Source: Fredinandcohnia aciditolerans
GTDB taxonomy: Bacteria; Bacillota; Bacilli; Bacillales; Bacillaceae_L
Length of the DNA stretch: 64,000 nucleotides
Assembly: GCA_003640645.1 (NCBI GenBank)
Contig: QGHH01000002.1
Span: 298,180 to 362,179, forward strand
Direction of reading: 5' to 3'
Part shown: piece after piece, positions 8,664 through 18,815 of the stretch
Numbering within the stretch: position 1 is the stretch's first letter
Layout of the letters: each line of letters opens with the position of its first letter
Translations under genes and position numbers: made by a program
Notes under the pieces: model-generated
Seen by the model: only the letters and a program-made list of their open reading frames with translations
The model's database searches: none
Told to the model about the DNA's origin: nothing

Positions 8664-9794
8664 ATGAGTAACAAAGAAAAGATAAACTCTACAAGCAAAG
8701 GGACAACCATTCTTAAATCAGTGGATGTTAATCTAGGTAAAGAAATCGTTAATAACTTTAAAAAGATAAAGAATCCATTAGATAAAATGGACTATCTTGA
8801 AAAAATGGTCCAAGTAAAAAAAAGGATAGATAAGGACTTCCTAGAGGGGTTTAAATTTGCTGTAAAGTCATTTGGAAAAGAAAACAAAGAACTAAAAGTA
8901 AATGCTTACTCAAAGGTTTCGGAGGCATTAAAAGCAGAAGAACTTCCTGATAGTGTTGTAAAAACAAAAGGAGTATCAATAGAAGGGCTAGCTTCGTTTA
9001 GTGCCAGCTTAACTACTCGTTCGCGTAGGAACCAATTGGGCCAATATGGCCCCGAGTGGAAACTTAATTCGAAAATTAAAGCGTATAGGTTTATCGATGA
9101 ACTTAATTTTAAAAGACCTTGGGCAGAAAGTAAGAAGTATACATTTAGTGAAATACCTAAAAAAGAGGGACTCGTAATTAAGCCAACTCAAGGAGCCAAT
9201 TCAAGGGGAGTATATTTGATTTTTAGTCTTGATAGAATTTTTGATGTTAAAAACTCCAAAATGCTTTCTAGTTGGAGTGACTTGGTAAATTGTGTTAGCG
9301 AGGATTTAAGGTTAAAAAGAGTAAACGCTGATGAATGGATTGTGGAAGAATTAATTTATCAAGATGATGAAAAAGCGTTACCAGCAAATGATTTGAAATT
9401 TTATTGTTTTTACGGCAAAGTTGGTCTTGTGCTTGAGGTAAGTAGGTTCCCACAAAAGAGATATTGTTGGTGGACACCAAATGGCGATATCATAGATACT
9501 GGAAAATATAATAAATCTTTATTTTTTGGCGATGGTTTTCTTCAGACTCATATAAAGCAGGTTGAGACAATAAGTGCAGAAATACCCGCACCTTTTGTAC
9601 GAATAGACATGTTTAATTCAAATAATGATCTTGTATTTGGAGAGTTCACTCCGAGGCCAGGTAACTATAATGAATTTAATAAGGATACTGATCAACTACT
9701 TGGTGATTATTTTTTGGAAGCTGAAGGTAGACTAATGAATGATTTATTAAAAGGTAAGAAGTTTGAAAACTTCCAGAAGTTTTTATCAAAATAA
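8664..9794 (+). CDS. TupA-like ATP-grasp ligase
   Basis: Probable ATP-grasp enzyme that would join a carboxylate to an amine through an acyl phosphate. The name-giving TupA acts in teichuronopeptide synthesis in alkaliphilic Bacillus. ATG at 8664 follows AAGAAGGAGA. After about 110 variable N-terminal residues come KAYRFIDELN, then LVIKPTQGANSRGVYL (nucleotide-binding strand and loop, near residue 170), DLKFYCFYGKVGLV (near 244) and the metal-binding-type end VRIDMF ... FGEFTPRPGNYNEF (near 311-335). The order and spacing match the TupA-like ATP-grasp family (PF14305 type). Its neighbours include a UDP-glucuronate producer and glycosyltransferases, so amide-linking an amino acid or peptide to a uronic acid in the polymer is a reasonable inference, not shown. 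Confidence 0.72.
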   Translation: MSNKEKINSTSKGTTILKSVDVNLGKEIVNNFKKIKNPLDKMDYLEKMVQVKKRIDKDFLEGFKFAVKSFGKENKELKVNAYSKVSEALKAEELPDSVVKTKGVSIEGLASFSASLTTRSRRNQLGQYGPEWKLNSKIKAYRFIDELNFKRPWAESKKYTFSEIPKKEGLVIKPTQGANSRGVYLIFSLDRIFDVKNSKMLSSWSDLVNCVSEDLRLKRVNADEWIVEELIYQDDEKALPANDLKFYCFYGKVGLVLEVSRFPQKRYCWWTPNGDIIDTGKYNKSLFFGDGFLQTHIKQVETISAEIPAPFVRIDMFNSNNDLVFGEFTPRPGNYNEFNKDTDQLLGDYFLEAEGRLMNDLLKGKKFENFQKFLSK

Positions 9795-9862
9795 CCATTT
9801 TTCACCTTAAATATTGGGTTTCAATTTAACTATTTGTTTTTTTAAATATTAGGAGGGTAGAA

Positions 9863-11002
9863 ATGATAAAAAACGTTCACATCATCGTTGCTCCCTCTCC
9901 TTGGAATCAGGACCCATTGAAATACCGCCGCCATCGTTTGGCGGTATTTCTACGTAATCAAGTAGAGACGAAGGAAGTAGTTTGGATTTCACCCATGGTA
10001 AGTAATAGTTACAAAGCGTTATTCAGTCCGGCACAGCAAGAAATATTACCAAGCGGTATTAGACAAGTTATCATTCCAGACTACAAAAGTCTTACTAAGC
10101 ATCTTGAAGTATTCCAAATGGGGTTTCCAAAAGAATTAGATCTTTCAAATGTAAAGCACTCATACTTTCTATGGTATACGTATCCAGCTTTTGCAATGCT
10201 TGCAAGAATGAATCATTGGCAAAGAATTATTTATGATTGCAGTGATATGTGGAAGGAAGCTGAGAAGGCTGATAGCTTTTTTTTAGGGAGAATTAAAAAG
10301 GCCCTTACAGTGAATACGGAAAGACAAATTATTAAAAAAGCAGATGTGTGCTTTGCTTCATCCTCTACATTGGCGAGGAGTATAGAAACTCAGTATAAGA
10401 AGCACGTAGTTCTAGTTGAAAATGGTGTTGATTTTGAGATATTTAACACTAAAAATAGAATATTAGAAAATCAGTCATCCTCTCCTTCAAGACCTGTTTT
10501 AGGTTTTATTGGGGGGCTAAAACCTTGGAAGATTGATTTTTCATTGCTTTTGGAGGTTGCTAGGAGAAGAGTTGGCTGGGACTTAATTCTCGTAGGATCC
10601 TTTTATGGAAAGATGGATGCTGTTTATAAGGAGTTATCCAAACAACCAAACGTAAAAATATATCCTGCAGTACCTAGTCATACTATTTCATCTTATGTTA
10701 ATAGATTCGATGTGGGGTTACTACCTTACCTAAATAATGACTATAATCAAGGGGTTTTCCCCTTGAAATTTCACGAATATTTGGCTTGTGGTGTTCCTGT
10801 TGTTGGAAGTGGTTTGCCCTCGATGGTTCAACACATTGAAAAAAATGTTTTTGAATTAGTTCAGAATGACGTCGATACATTTATTCGAGCATGTGAGAAG
10901 GCAATTAGTAACAAGAATATTGATATAGAAAAAAGGATTCACTTAGCAAGAAAAGCTGATTGGAGACAAAAACTTCAATTTATGTGGGAACAAGTAAAAT
11001 AG
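9863..11002 (+). CDS. TuaH-like GT4 glycosyltransferase
   Basis: Start ATG at 9863 has an AGGAGGG site 6 nt upstream. The N-terminus (HIIVAPSPWNQDPLKYRRHR) resembles, as I recall, the TuaH type of teichuronic acid glycosyltransferase. The C-terminal GT-B half has GFIGGLKPWKIDF near residue 217 and GVFPLKFHEYLACGVPVVGSG near 296, the nucleotide-sugar-binding EX7E-like region, although the first Glu is replaced by a Lys-Phe-His-Glu arrangement common in this subgroup. No signal peptide or membrane segment, so it should act at the inner face of the membrane. Donor sugar unknown; glucuronate is possible given the dehydrogenase nearby. Confidence 0.82.
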   Translation: MIKNVHIIVAPSPWNQDPLKYRRHRLAVFLRNQVETKEVVWISPMVSNSYKALFSPAQQEILPSGIRQVIIPDYKSLTKHLEVFQMGFPKELDLSNVKHSYFLWYTYPAFAMLARMNHWQRIIYDCSDMWKEAEKADSFFLGRIKKALTVNTERQIIKKADVCFASSSTLARSIETQYKKHVVLVENGVDFEIFNTKNRILENQSSSPSRPVLGFIGGLKPWKIDFSLLLEVARRRVGWDLILVGSFYGKMDAVYKELSKQPNVKIYPAVPSHTISSYVNRFDVGLLPYLNNDYNQGVFPLKFHEYLACGVPVVGSGLPSMVQHIEKNVFELVQNDVDTFIRACEKAISNKNIDIEKRIHLARKADWRQKLQFMWEQVK

Positions 11003-11022
11003 AGAAGCTTAGGGGTAAATTT

Positions 11023-11952
11023 ATGTGTAACACCGATAATCTATTAATAAGTATTATTTTGCCAGTATTTAATCGCGATACAACGATAGAGTACGCGGTA
11101 AAAAGTGTATTACAGCAAACATACTCCACCTTTGAATTAATAATTGTTGACGATAATTCAACTGATCGAACGGCTGAAATAATAAAATCCATCCGAGACG
11201 AGAGAATTAGATATTACAGACTTGATGAGAACGTTGGTGCTTCTGTAGCAAGAAATATTGGGATAAAATCAGCTAGAGGAACATGGATTGGCTTTCATGA
11301 TAGTGATGATATTTGGCATCCTAATAAATTGGCAAAACAGGTAAAAATTATAGGTGAAAGTAACAGTCAAGAACCTCCCATTGTTTATACAAGTTTTTTT
11401 CGGTATAAGGCTGGAAGGAAAGAGTATATCCCAATACCCGATAGTCGAAAAAAAGAAGGCTATATCCATAAGGAATTGTTACTCGGAAACTTTATTACAA
11501 CTCAGTCTGTTCTATTACCCAAAGCGTACTTAGAGGAAGTAGGAGTTTTTGATAAAGAACTTCCTAGATTTCAAGATTGGGAACTGTGGCTACGATTATC
11601 AAAGAAATACCCTTTTAGATGGATAGATGAACCCTTGGTGGATGTGTATTATTCAGAAGGAAGTATTTCTTCTGATCAAAACAAGATAGTTTTAGCCTAT
11701 GAGGTGATTATCAACAAACATAAATTGTTATATAAACAGGCTGGTCCCTCGTATTTCTCCAATTTACTTTATTCGTATGGCCATAATTTATGCTTGGCAG
11801 GGAATGTTAGGAAGGGTAGGAAAGTATTATTCCTCTCACTATCAATAAATCCAGTTTCAAAAAAATGTCTATTGTCCTTTTTAACAAGTTTATTTGGGAC
11901 AAGATTTTATTTGTATATTTATTCAATATTCAATGATAGGAGATTATCATGA
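11023..11952 (+). CDS. GT2 family glycosyltransferase
   Basis: GT-A inverting glycosyltransferase: [10 protein letters not shown] at the N-terminus, [16 protein letters not shown], the DXD-type HDSDDIWHP, and [15 protein letters not shown] in the acceptor half. The chosen start is the ATG at 11023, preceded by TTAGGGG; an in-frame TTG at 10960 lies inside the previous gene and would add a non-homologous 21 residues. Its stop overlaps the rmlA start (ATGA-type overlap), so it is translationally coupled to the rhamnose genes and may use dTDP-rhamnose, although this subgroup is broad in specificity. About 310 residues, usual for a soluble GT2. Confidence 0.85.
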   Translation: MCNTDNLLISIILPVFNRDTTIEYAVKSVLQQTYSTFELIIVDDNSTDRTAEIIKSIRDERIRYYRLDENVGASVARNIGIKSARGTWIGFHDSDDIWHPNKLAKQVKIIGESNSQEPPIVYTSFFRYKAGRKEYIPIPDSRKKEGYIHKELLLGNFITTQSVLLPKAYLEEVGVFDKELPRFQDWELWLRLSKKYPFRWIDEPLVDVYYSEGSISSDQNKIVLAYEVIINKHKLLYKQAGPSYFSNLLYSYGHNLCLAGNVRKGRKVLFLSLSINPVSKKCLLSFLTSLFGTRFYLYIYSIFNDRRLS

Positions 11953-12821
11953 AAGGTATCATTTTAGCTGGGGGTAGCGGAACTAGGCTCTATCCACTAA
12001 CAACAGTTATTTCGAAACAATTATTACCAGTGTACGATAAACCTATGATTTATTACCCTTTATCAGTCCTAATGCTAGCTGGGATACGTGAAATTCTTAT
12101 AATATCTACACCACAGGATACACCCCGTTTTGAACAACTATTAGGTGATGGGGCAAGTCTAGGGCTTTCGATATCTTATGCTGTACAAAATGAACCAAAG
12201 GGAATAGCCGAAGCATTTGTTATTGCTGATGAATTTATTGAGAAAGATCAAGTGGCATTAATATTAGGTGATAATATTTTTTATGGTCATGGATTTACCA
12301 AAACACTTGAGAGAGTTGCTTCGCGTGAAAGTGGGGCTACCGTATTTGGTTATCCTGTCAAAGACCCGTCTAGATACGGTGTACTAGGGTTTAATGAAAA
12401 CAATATAGTGACAAGTATTGTGGAGAAGCCTTCAAATCCAATGTCTGACTATGCTGTTACAGGATTGTATTTCTATGACCATCATGTAGTTGAAATTGCC
12501 AAAGCTATCAAGCCTTCTGCACGTGGTGAATTAGAAATTACTGATATTAACAGAGCATACTTAGAACGTGGCGAGTTAAATGTAGAATTATTAGGAAGAG
12601 GTTTTAGTTGGCTTGACACTGGTACTCATGAATCATTGTTAGAGGCTTCCATTTTTATCGAAACAGTTGAAAAGAGACAGAACTTAAAAATTGCTTGTAT
12701 AGAAGAAGTTGCTTTTCGAAAAGGATATATTAACAAAGAACAATTGAGAGAGATAGCAGAAAAACTGCAAAAAAATGATTACGGATCTTATCTTCTATCA
12801 TTAATCAATCGAAACTTCTAA
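11949..12821 (+). CDS. rmlA: Glucose-1-phosphate thymidylyltransferase
   Basis: First step of dTDP-L-rhamnose synthesis: dTTP plus glucose-1-phosphate gives dTDP-glucose. The signature [11 protein letters not shown] is at residues 8-18, followed by [26 protein letters not shown] and GLYFYD. The 290-residue length is typical for RmlA. The start overlaps the preceding glycosyltransferase stop, and GGAGAT just upstream serves as ribosome binding site. It heads an rmlA-C-B-D set that is complete in this window. Confidence 0.96.
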   Translation: MKGIILAGGSGTRLYPLTTVISKQLLPVYDKPMIYYPLSVLMLAGIREILIISTPQDTPRFEQLLGDGASLGLSISYAVQNEPKGIAEAFVIADEFIEKDQVALILGDNIFYGHGFTKTLERVASRESGATVFGYPVKDPSRYGVLGFNENNIVTSIVEKPSNPMSDYAVTGLYFYDHHVVEIAKAIKPSARGELEITDINRAYLERGELNVELLGRGFSWLDTGTHESLLEASIFIETVEKRQNLKIACIEEVAFRKGYINKEQLREIAEKLQKNDYGSYLLSLINRNF

Positions 12822-12856
12822 TAAAGTATTTTTTCTATAAACAGTGGGGTGTTGGA

Positions 12857-13408
12857 ATGCAAATATTTGAAACTTCATTTCAAGAGGTAAAGCTAATAAA
12901 GCCAAGAATAATTAAGGATGAACGAGGTTTTTTCACTGAGAGCTATAATAAGAGGCTACTTTCTGAGAATGGCATCGATTTAAACTTCATTCAAGATAAT
13001 CATTCTTTGTCTCTTGAGAAAGGGGTAATAAGAGGACTGCATTTCCAACTGAACCCGAAAGCGCAGACGAAACTTGTAAGGGTACTGGCTGGTGCCATTT
13101 ATGATGTGGTGGTGGATATTAGGACAGATTCACCAACATATGGTAAATGGGAAAGTTTTATATTAAATGATGAGAATCAGCTACAATTATTAGTACCTAA
13201 GGGATTTGCCCATGGCTTTTGTACATTAGAAAGAAATACACAAGTCTTTTATAAGGTAGACGAATACTATTCCCCTGAACATGATAGGGGTATTTATTGG
13301 AACGATTCATCGCTAAAGATAGATTGGCCAACTTCAGATCCAATTCTCTCTATGAAAGATAGTCAACTCCCGAACATACAAGATGCGGAGATTAATTTTT
13401 ATAAATAA
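12857..13408 (+). CDS. rmlC: dTDP-4-dehydrorhamnose 3,5-epimerase
   Basis: Cupin-fold epimerase acting on dTDP-4-keto-6-deoxyglucose at C3 and C5. Visible landmarks are DERGFFTESYN, FIQDNHSLS, GVIRGLHFQ containing the catalytic-type His, DVVVDIR and the PKGFAHGFCTLE loop. The 183-residue length fits the family. It begins 35 nt after rmlA with a G-rich site upstream, and rmlB follows 13 nt later, so all four rml genes are one unit. The call is secure from the family motifs and its neighbours. Confidence 0.96.
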   Translation: MQIFETSFQEVKLIKPRIIKDERGFFTESYNKRLLSENGIDLNFIQDNHSLSLEKGVIRGLHFQLNPKAQTKLVRVLAGAIYDVVVDIRTDSPTYGKWESFILNDENQLQLLVPKGFAHGFCTLERNTQVFYKVDEYYSPEHDRGIYWNDSSLKIDWPTSDPILSMKDSQLPNIQDAEINFYK

Positions 13409-13421
13409 ATGGGGTTTATAA

Positions 13422-14408
13422 ATGAAGGTTTTAGTTACTGGTGGAGCAGGTTTTATTGGAAGCAATTTTATTCGATACTTTTTGCATCAATATCCAAATG
13501 ATCATATTGTTAATTTGGATTCCCTTACTTACGCGGGAAACTTACTCAATTTAGATGATATAGCATTGTATCCAAATTATACATTTGTACATGGAGATAT
13601 TACGGATAGGGAACTTATAAATACTCTGTTCAGGAAAGGGATAGATGCTGTCATCAACTTTGCTGCCGAATCTCATGTTGACAGGAGTATTCAAAACCCA
13701 GGTGTGTTTATCAAAACAAATGTTGAAGGCACCCAAGTACTGCTTGAAGCGGCAAGAGTATACAAAGTTTCTAAATTTGTTCAGGTTTCGACAGATGAGG
13801 TATACGGTTCTCTAGGACCAACTGGTCTATTTACTGAAGAAACACCACTTGCTCCCAACAGCCCGTATAGTGCAAGTAAAGCAGGGGCTGACCTTCTCGT
13901 TCGAGCATATCATGAAACCTATGGGCTTCCTGTCAATATAACACGCTGTTCTAATAATTATGGTCCGTATCAATTTCCAGAAAAGCTGATTCCCTTAATG
14001 ATTCTAAATGCCTTGTCAGATAAGAAGTTACCTGTCTATGGTGATGGTTTAAATGTCAGGGATTGGTTACATGTGGAAGACCATTGCACTGCAATTGATT
14101 TAGTTCTCCGAAAAGGAAGAAATGGAGAAATATATAATATTGGCGGAAATAATGAAAAATCTAATTTGGAAATCGTTAAAACAATACTCAAGGAATTGAA
14201 TAAGCCTGAATCTTTGATCGAGTTTGTGGAGGATCGGCTAGGGCATGACCGGCGTTATGCAATAAATGCTGAGAAAGTAAAGAATGAACTAGGATGGAGG
14301 CCTTCATATCAATTTGAAGGTGGAATAAAGAAAACCATTCAGTGGTATGTTTCAAACAGATATTGGTGGGAGCCCCTCTATAATAAAATATTTATAAGCA
14401 AAGGATAG
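13422..14408 (+). CDS. rmlB: dTDP-glucose 4,6-dehydratase
   Basis: Short-chain dehydrogenase/reductase-fold enzyme converting dTDP-glucose to dTDP-4-keto-6-deoxyglucose. NAD-binding [10 protein letters not shown] is at residues 7-16, then [12 protein letters not shown], the dehydratase segment STDEVYGSL, catalytic YSASKAG, and [15 protein letters not shown]. The 328-residue length is normal. It lies 13 nt after rmlC and 8 nt before rmlD. Function is confident. The product feeds RmlC and RmlD to give the donor for the neighbouring rhamnosyltransferase-like genes. Confidence 0.96.
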   Translation: MKVLVTGGAGFIGSNFIRYFLHQYPNDHIVNLDSLTYAGNLLNLDDIALYPNYTFVHGDITDRELINTLFRKGIDAVINFAAESHVDRSIQNPGVFIKTNVEGTQVLLEAARVYKVSKFVQVSTDEVYGSLGPTGLFTEETPLAPNSPYSASKAGADLLVRAYHETYGLPVNITRCSNNYGPYQFPEKLIPLMILNALSDKKLPVYGDGLNVRDWLHVEDHCTAIDLVLRKGRNGEIYNIGGNNEKSNLEIVKTILKELNKPESLIEFVEDRLGHDRRYAINAEKVKNELGWRPSYQFEGGIKKTIQWYVSNRYWWEPLYNKIFISKG

Positions 14409-14416
14409 AATAAGTA

Positions 14417-15268
14417 ATGAAGGTATTAGTTACAGGTGCCAATGGTCAATTAGGTTCCGCTATCATCGAGTTATTCGAAAAGGGCGGTATCCATTGTATC
14501 CCTTCTGATAGAAAACACATCGATATCACATCAAGAGAGAGTGTCTTCGAAGGTATTAAAAAGGAATCTCCTGATGTAGTTATCCATACAGCAGCTTATA
14601 CGAATGTGGATCTAGCTGAACAGAATAAAGAACAGGCTTTTCTAGTTAATGCAACTGGTACTAAATATTTAGCAGAATCAGCAGAAAAAATTGGAGCTAA
14701 GTTTTGCTATATAAGTACAGACTATGTCTTCAATGGACTTTCTGATATACCATATAAAGAATTGGACAAAACGAATCCCATAAATGTATATGGACAATCT
14801 AAGTATGCTGGGGAAGAGTACGTTAGAAGTTTATGTAGCAAATTTTATATCATTCGTACCTCCTGGGTATATGGTAACACTGGAACTAATTTTGTTAAGA
14901 CAATGCTGCGTTTAGCAGAGGAAAAAAGCGAGATAAGTGTAGTTCATGATCAGATAGGTAGCCCCACATATACTGTCGATTTAGCTGCAATTATTATGGA
15001 GCTGATTCGTACTAGTAAGTACGGAACTTATCACGTATCAAATTTAGGAACTTGCTCTTGGTTTGATTTTGCAAAAGCTATTTTTAGTGAAATAAATGCG
15101 CCTATTAAAGTAAAGCCAGTTACTTCATTGGAATTTAAGACTACTGCTAAAAGGCCACATTATTCTGTGCTCGATCAAACAGCACTGCGAGAGAATGGAT
15201 TACCTGAGTTACGACCTTGGAGAGAGGCACTACATGAGTTTTTAGAAGAGATAGGAGCAATTAAATGA
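14417..15268 (+). CDS. rmlD: dTDP-4-dehydrorhamnose reductase
   Basis: Last step of dTDP-L-rhamnose synthesis, an NAD(P)H-dependent reduction. TGANGQLGSA forms the N-terminal dinucleotide loop, followed by TAAYTNVDLAE, STDYVFNG, the catalytic YGQSKYAGE and RTSWVYG. Its 283 residues are standard for the family. It overlaps the next glycosyltransferase by 4 nt, which supports coupled expression of the rhamnose donor and a likely user. Confidence 0.96.
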   Translation: MKVLVTGANGQLGSAIIELFEKGGIHCIPSDRKHIDITSRESVFEGIKKESPDVVIHTAAYTNVDLAEQNKEQAFLVNATGTKYLAESAEKIGAKFCYISTDYVFNGLSDIPYKELDKTNPINVYGQSKYAGEEYVRSLCSKFYIIRTSWVYGNTGTNFVKTMLRLAEEKSEISVVHDQIGSPTYTVDLAAIIMELIRTSKYGTYHVSNLGTCSWFDFAKAIFSEINAPIKVKPVTSLEFKTTAKRPHYSVLDQTALRENGLPELRPWREALHEFLEEIGAIK

Positions 15269-16230
15269 GTACTGTTACTGTACAAATTGTAACGTTTAAT
15301 AGTGCTGACGATATTATCAATTGCTTGAAAGCCATATCGTATCAGTCATTTCGGGTAACAGAGATAATTATTGTTGATAATAACTCATCTGACCAAACAA
15401 TTGAAAAGATTGAGGATTGGCGAAAGAATAATACTATAGCAATAAAAATAGTTAGAAACAGCGAAAATGTTGGATTTGCTGGTGGGCATAATCTAGCGAT
15501 TAATTTGACGCATTCTGATTACGTGTTGGTACTTAATCCCGACGTTGTACTAGATAAAGATTATATCTCTCAACTTGTCGATGTTCTAGAGAAGAACCCA
15601 AATACAGGGAGTGTGTCAGGAAAGCTTTATCGCAATAGAAACCAGAAAATACTTGATAGTACAGGGTTAACAATAAAAAAGAACCGTCGCGTATTTGACA
15701 GGGGCTCTAATGAAGTAGATACTGGGCAGTGGGATGTAGAATGTAATGTATTTGGTGTATCTGGAGCTGCAGCAATTTATCGTAGAACAATGATTAAGAA
15801 TATATCTTTTGAAAAACGGTTTTTTGATGAAAGATTTTTTGCATACAAAGAGGACGTCGATGTAGCCTGGCGAGCACAAATTTTTGGCTGGTCCTCTATG
15901 TACGTTCCTATTGCAAAAGCTAATCACTCTAGAGGATGGAAGGAACATAAGAAACGAGAGGAAATACCACTCTTTGTTAGAAAGCATTCTTATATTAACC
16001 GATATTATTGCATCCTTAAGAATGATAGTCTTCTTTATCTTTTGCTACATTTCCCTTACATTCTCTCATATGAGGTCTTAGCAATTTCATATGCACTTAT
16101 CAAAGAGAGGGATATAATAGCTGCTTGGAAACAACTTTTTAACAATTTTTCTTTTATGTATAATCAAAGAAAATATATTCAAAAAAATAGAAAAGGTAAG
16201 ATAAGCGAAGTCTATCGCTTTTTTCTATGA
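15265..16230 (+). CDS. GT2 glycosyltransferase, rhamnosyltransferase-like
   Basis: GT-A glycosyltransferase of the subgroup rich in rhamnosyltransferases: TVQIVTFNSADDI, IIVDNNSSD, NVGFAGGHNLAI, VLNPDVVL in place of the classical DXD, GVSGAAAIYRR and the late FFAYKEDVDVAWRAQIFGW. The start ATG has AGGAGC 7 nt upstream and overlaps rmlD. A hydrophobic stretch near residue 255 (LLYLLLHFPYILS) may help membrane association. Coupling to rmlD makes a rhamnosyl transfer the most likely role; the acceptor is unknown. Confidence 0.85.
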   Translation: MSTVTVQIVTFNSADDIINCLKAISYQSFRVTEIIIVDNNSSDQTIEKIEDWRKNNTIAIKIVRNSENVGFAGGHNLAINLTHSDYVLVLNPDVVLDKDYISQLVDVLEKNPNTGSVSGKLYRNRNQKILDSTGLTIKKNRRVFDRGSNEVDTGQWDVECNVFGVSGAAAIYRRTMIKNISFEKRFFDERFFAYKEDVDVAWRAQIFGWSSMYVPIAKANHSRGWKEHKKREEIPLFVRKHSYINRYYCILKNDSLLYLLLHFPYILSYEVLAISYALIKERDIIAAWKQLFNNFSFMYNQRKYIQKNRKGKISEVYRFFL

Positions 16231-16463
16231 GATAATATTTACTCTAATTAGTCACTTTACTAAAAACAGCTATAATTGTTTATTTTAAAAAGCTAACATG
16301 AAATATGGTAGCCTATGAAATTGTAGGTAATAATACAAATCATTTACACTTACTAGTTTTACAATTACTTAAAACTCTATATCTTTTTATGGTATTATAA
16401 GTAATGGTAATTTAGTAATACAATATACCTAGAAATGTATTAATAGAAGGAAGGGATTTGTCT

Positions 16464-17345
16464 ATGGATTTAAGCATTATTATCGTCAGCTATAATACAT
16501 GTAATCTAACATTGGATGCAATAAAATCCATTTATCAATCTATCACAGAATATAGATATGAGGTTTTAGTTGTTGATAATGCGTCCAGCGACAATTCCGT
16601 TACTGAGATTAGTAAAAGGTACGCTAATGTGAAATTAATTGAAAATCATAATAATGTAGGGTTTTCAAGAGCAAATAATCAAGCTATGAGGGTAGCAAGT
16701 GGAAGGTATATATTACTATTAAATTCTGACACAATAATAGATTCAAATACGATTCAGACTATGGTAGATTTTATGGACAACAATCCTAAGGTTGGGGCAA
16801 GTGGATGTAAAGTTGTGCTTCCTGATGGTTCCCTTGATAAGGCTTGTAGAAGGGGTTTTCCAACTCCGAGTACATCATTTTATTACTTAAGTGGACTATC
16901 AAAGCTGTTTCCTACCAGCCCGACTATTAATCGTTATCATTATGGACATCTCAATCCTAATGATGCATACCCTGTTGATTGTTTAGTAGGTGCTTTTATG
17001 CTGGTTAGGAAGGAAACAATAGATGAAATAGGCATGCTTGATGAGGACTTCTTTATGTATGGGGAAGACATCGATTGGTGTTACCGTATTAAGGCTGCAG
17101 GATGGGAAATCTATTATAACCCTTATACGACTATTACTCATTATAAAGGGGCTAGTAGTAAGAAAAAGCCTTTTAAGATCATTTATGAATTTCATCGAGC
17201 AATGTATTTATTCCATCGTAAGCATTATCAACAAAAGCATTCATTACTCTTGAATTCATTAGTGTATTTGGGCATATTTGTAAAACTTTGCTTAGCTGTT
17301 GTAAAGAATCAATTGAAAATAAACAATCTAAGGTTAAACAGGTGA
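16464..17345 (+). CDS. GT2 glycosyltransferase, rhamnosyltransferase-like
   Basis: Second member of the same GT2 subgroup: LSIIIVSYNTCN, VVDNASSDNS, NVGFSRANNQAM, LLNSDTII, VGAFMLVRK and FFMYGEDIDWCYRIKAAGW. ATG at 16464 is preferred over TTG at 16458 because AGAAGGAAGGG ends about 9 nt before the ATG. It follows a 233-nt AT-rich gap that could hold a promoter: a TATTAT-like element is at 16393 but I see no good -35. It sits directly before the sugar-phosphate transferase. Donor sugar inferred only from subgroup and the rml genes. Confidence 0.83.
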   Translation: MDLSIIIVSYNTCNLTLDAIKSIYQSITEYRYEVLVVDNASSDNSVTEISKRYANVKLIENHNNVGFSRANNQAMRVASGRYILLLNSDTIIDSNTIQTMVDFMDNNPKVGASGCKVVLPDGSLDKACRRGFPTPSTSFYYLSGLSKLFPTSPTINRYHYGHLNPNDAYPVDCLVGAFMLVRKETIDEIGMLDEDFFMYGEDIDWCYRIKAAGWEIYYNPYTTITHYKGASSKKKPFKIIYEFHRAMYLFHRKHYQQKHSLLLNSLVYLGIFVKLCLAVVKNQLKINNLRLNR

Positions 17346-17350
17346 TTTAA

Positions 17351-18757
17351 ATGATTAGAGGAAATGAAAAATTTTTAACTCAGCTATATGTACTTGTAGA
17401 TGTGGTCTTTATTTTTATTGCGTTTTCTTTAGCATGGTGGTTGAAATTTGGTTTCCTACATTCTAGTACAATTCCACATCTACCTTTTCATTCTTATTTG
17501 ATCTGGGGAGTCATATATGCATTATTATCCATATTCTTAGGTTATTTCTTCAATCTGTATGCCCCTAAGAGGAAAAACCCATTTAAATCTGAACTTATAA
17601 AAATAGTAGAAATTCATATTTTTAGTTTGTTAATATTAATAAGTATCCTATTCTTATTTGGGGTAGAAAATGTATCCAGGGGCTTTTTAATAAGCTTTTT
17701 TGGAACAAGCATTTTATCAGTTGGATTCTATCGATTACTTGTAAAACTAACACTCCGTTCCTTGAGAAAAAAGGGTTATAACAAACAGTTTGTTGTTATA
17801 CTAGGAGCAGGTACAATTGGTAGACAATATCATGATATGATCAAAAGACATCCTGAATTTGGCATAGAAGTACTTGGGTTTCTCGATGATTTTCAAAATA
17901 ATCACATTCATGAATTTGGGGATTATACCCCTATTATTGGGAAGGTAAATGACCTCGGATATATCTTGGATAAGCATACGGTGGATGAAATTGTTATTGC
18001 TCTACCGTTTAGCGCACATAAAAAATATCAAGAAATTGTAGGCACTTGTGAAAAAGCAGGCGTGAGGGTTCTGATTATCCCAGACTATCACAAAATCTTG
18101 CCTGCTAAGCCAAGTTTTGATACTTTAGGCGATCTACCGGTCATAAATATCCGCGAAGTTCCTCTTGATGAATTAAGAAATCGGATATTAAAACGGGCTT
18201 TCGATATTGTATTTTCTATATTTGCTATCCTACTCACATTACCCATCATGATTTTAATCTCTATTATGATTAAACTAACATCAGAGGGGCCAATTATATT
18301 TAAGCAGGAACGTGTTGGGATGAATAATCGTACATTTATTATGTATAAATTTCGTTCAATGAAAATCGATTCTAATGGTGAATCCAAAACAAAGTGGACA
18401 ACCCCTAACGATAACAGAAGAACACTTATTGGGACATTAATAAGACAAACAAGCCTAGACGAGTTACCACAATTTTTTAATGTGTTAAAAGGAGATATGA
18501 GTGTTGTGGGACCACGACCTGAACGACCTTATTTTGTTAACCAGTTTAAGGAAAATGTCCCTAAATATATGGTGAAGCATTATGTACGTCCAGGAATAAC
18601 AGGTTGGGCACAGGTTAATGGCTTAAGAGGGGATACTTCGATCTCAAAACGAATTACCTTTGATTTATTTTATATTGAAAATTGGACATTTGTTTTAGAT
18701 TTAAAAATTATCTGCAAGACACTTGTAAGTGGATTTTTGAACAAGAACGCATACTAG
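17351..18757 (+). CDS. Polyprenyl-phosphate glycosylphosphotransferase (initiating sugar transferase)
   Basis: Membrane enzyme that transfers a sugar-1-phosphate to undecaprenyl phosphate to start a repeat unit, TuaA/WbaP-like. Four N-terminal transmembrane segments lie within residues 10-135, followed by a soluble CoA-binding-like region (GAGTIGRQYHDM). A fifth membrane segment begins near residue 280 (RAFDIVFSIFAILLTLPIM). The catalytic C-terminal domain shows FKQERVGMNN, MYKFRSMK, TSLDELPQFFNVLKGDMSVV, GPRPERP and RPGITGWAQVNGLRG, all diagnostic. 468 residues is typical for the full-length PNPT/PHPT type. The gene is 5 nt after the GT2 and 58 nt before the ABC permease. The start sugar is not certain. 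Confidence 0.93.
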   Translation: MIRGNEKFLTQLYVLVDVVFIFIAFSLAWWLKFGFLHSSTIPHLPFHSYLIWGVIYALLSIFLGYFFNLYAPKRKNPFKSELIKIVEIHIFSLLILISILFLFGVENVSRGFLISFFGTSILSVGFYRLLVKLTLRSLRKKGYNKQFVVILGAGTIGRQYHDMIKRHPEFGIEVLGFLDDFQNNHIHEFGDYTPIIGKVNDLGYILDKHTVDEIVIALPFSAHKKYQEIVGTCEKAGVRVLIIPDYHKILPAKPSFDTLGDLPVINIREVPLDELRNRILKRAFDIVFSIFAILLTLPIMILISIMIKLTSEGPIIFKQERVGMNNRTFIMYKFRSMKIDSNGESKTKWTTPNDNRRTLIGTLIRQTSLDELPQFFNVLKGDMSVVGPRPERPYFVNQFKENVPKYMVKHYVRPGITGWAQVNGLRGDTSISKRITFDLFYIENWTFVLDLKIICKTLVSGFLNKNAY

Positions 18758-18815
18758 TGTACAGTTATGGAGTGATTTTTGTTTCTGAAATATTATAAAG
18801 GAAGTAGACTTCATT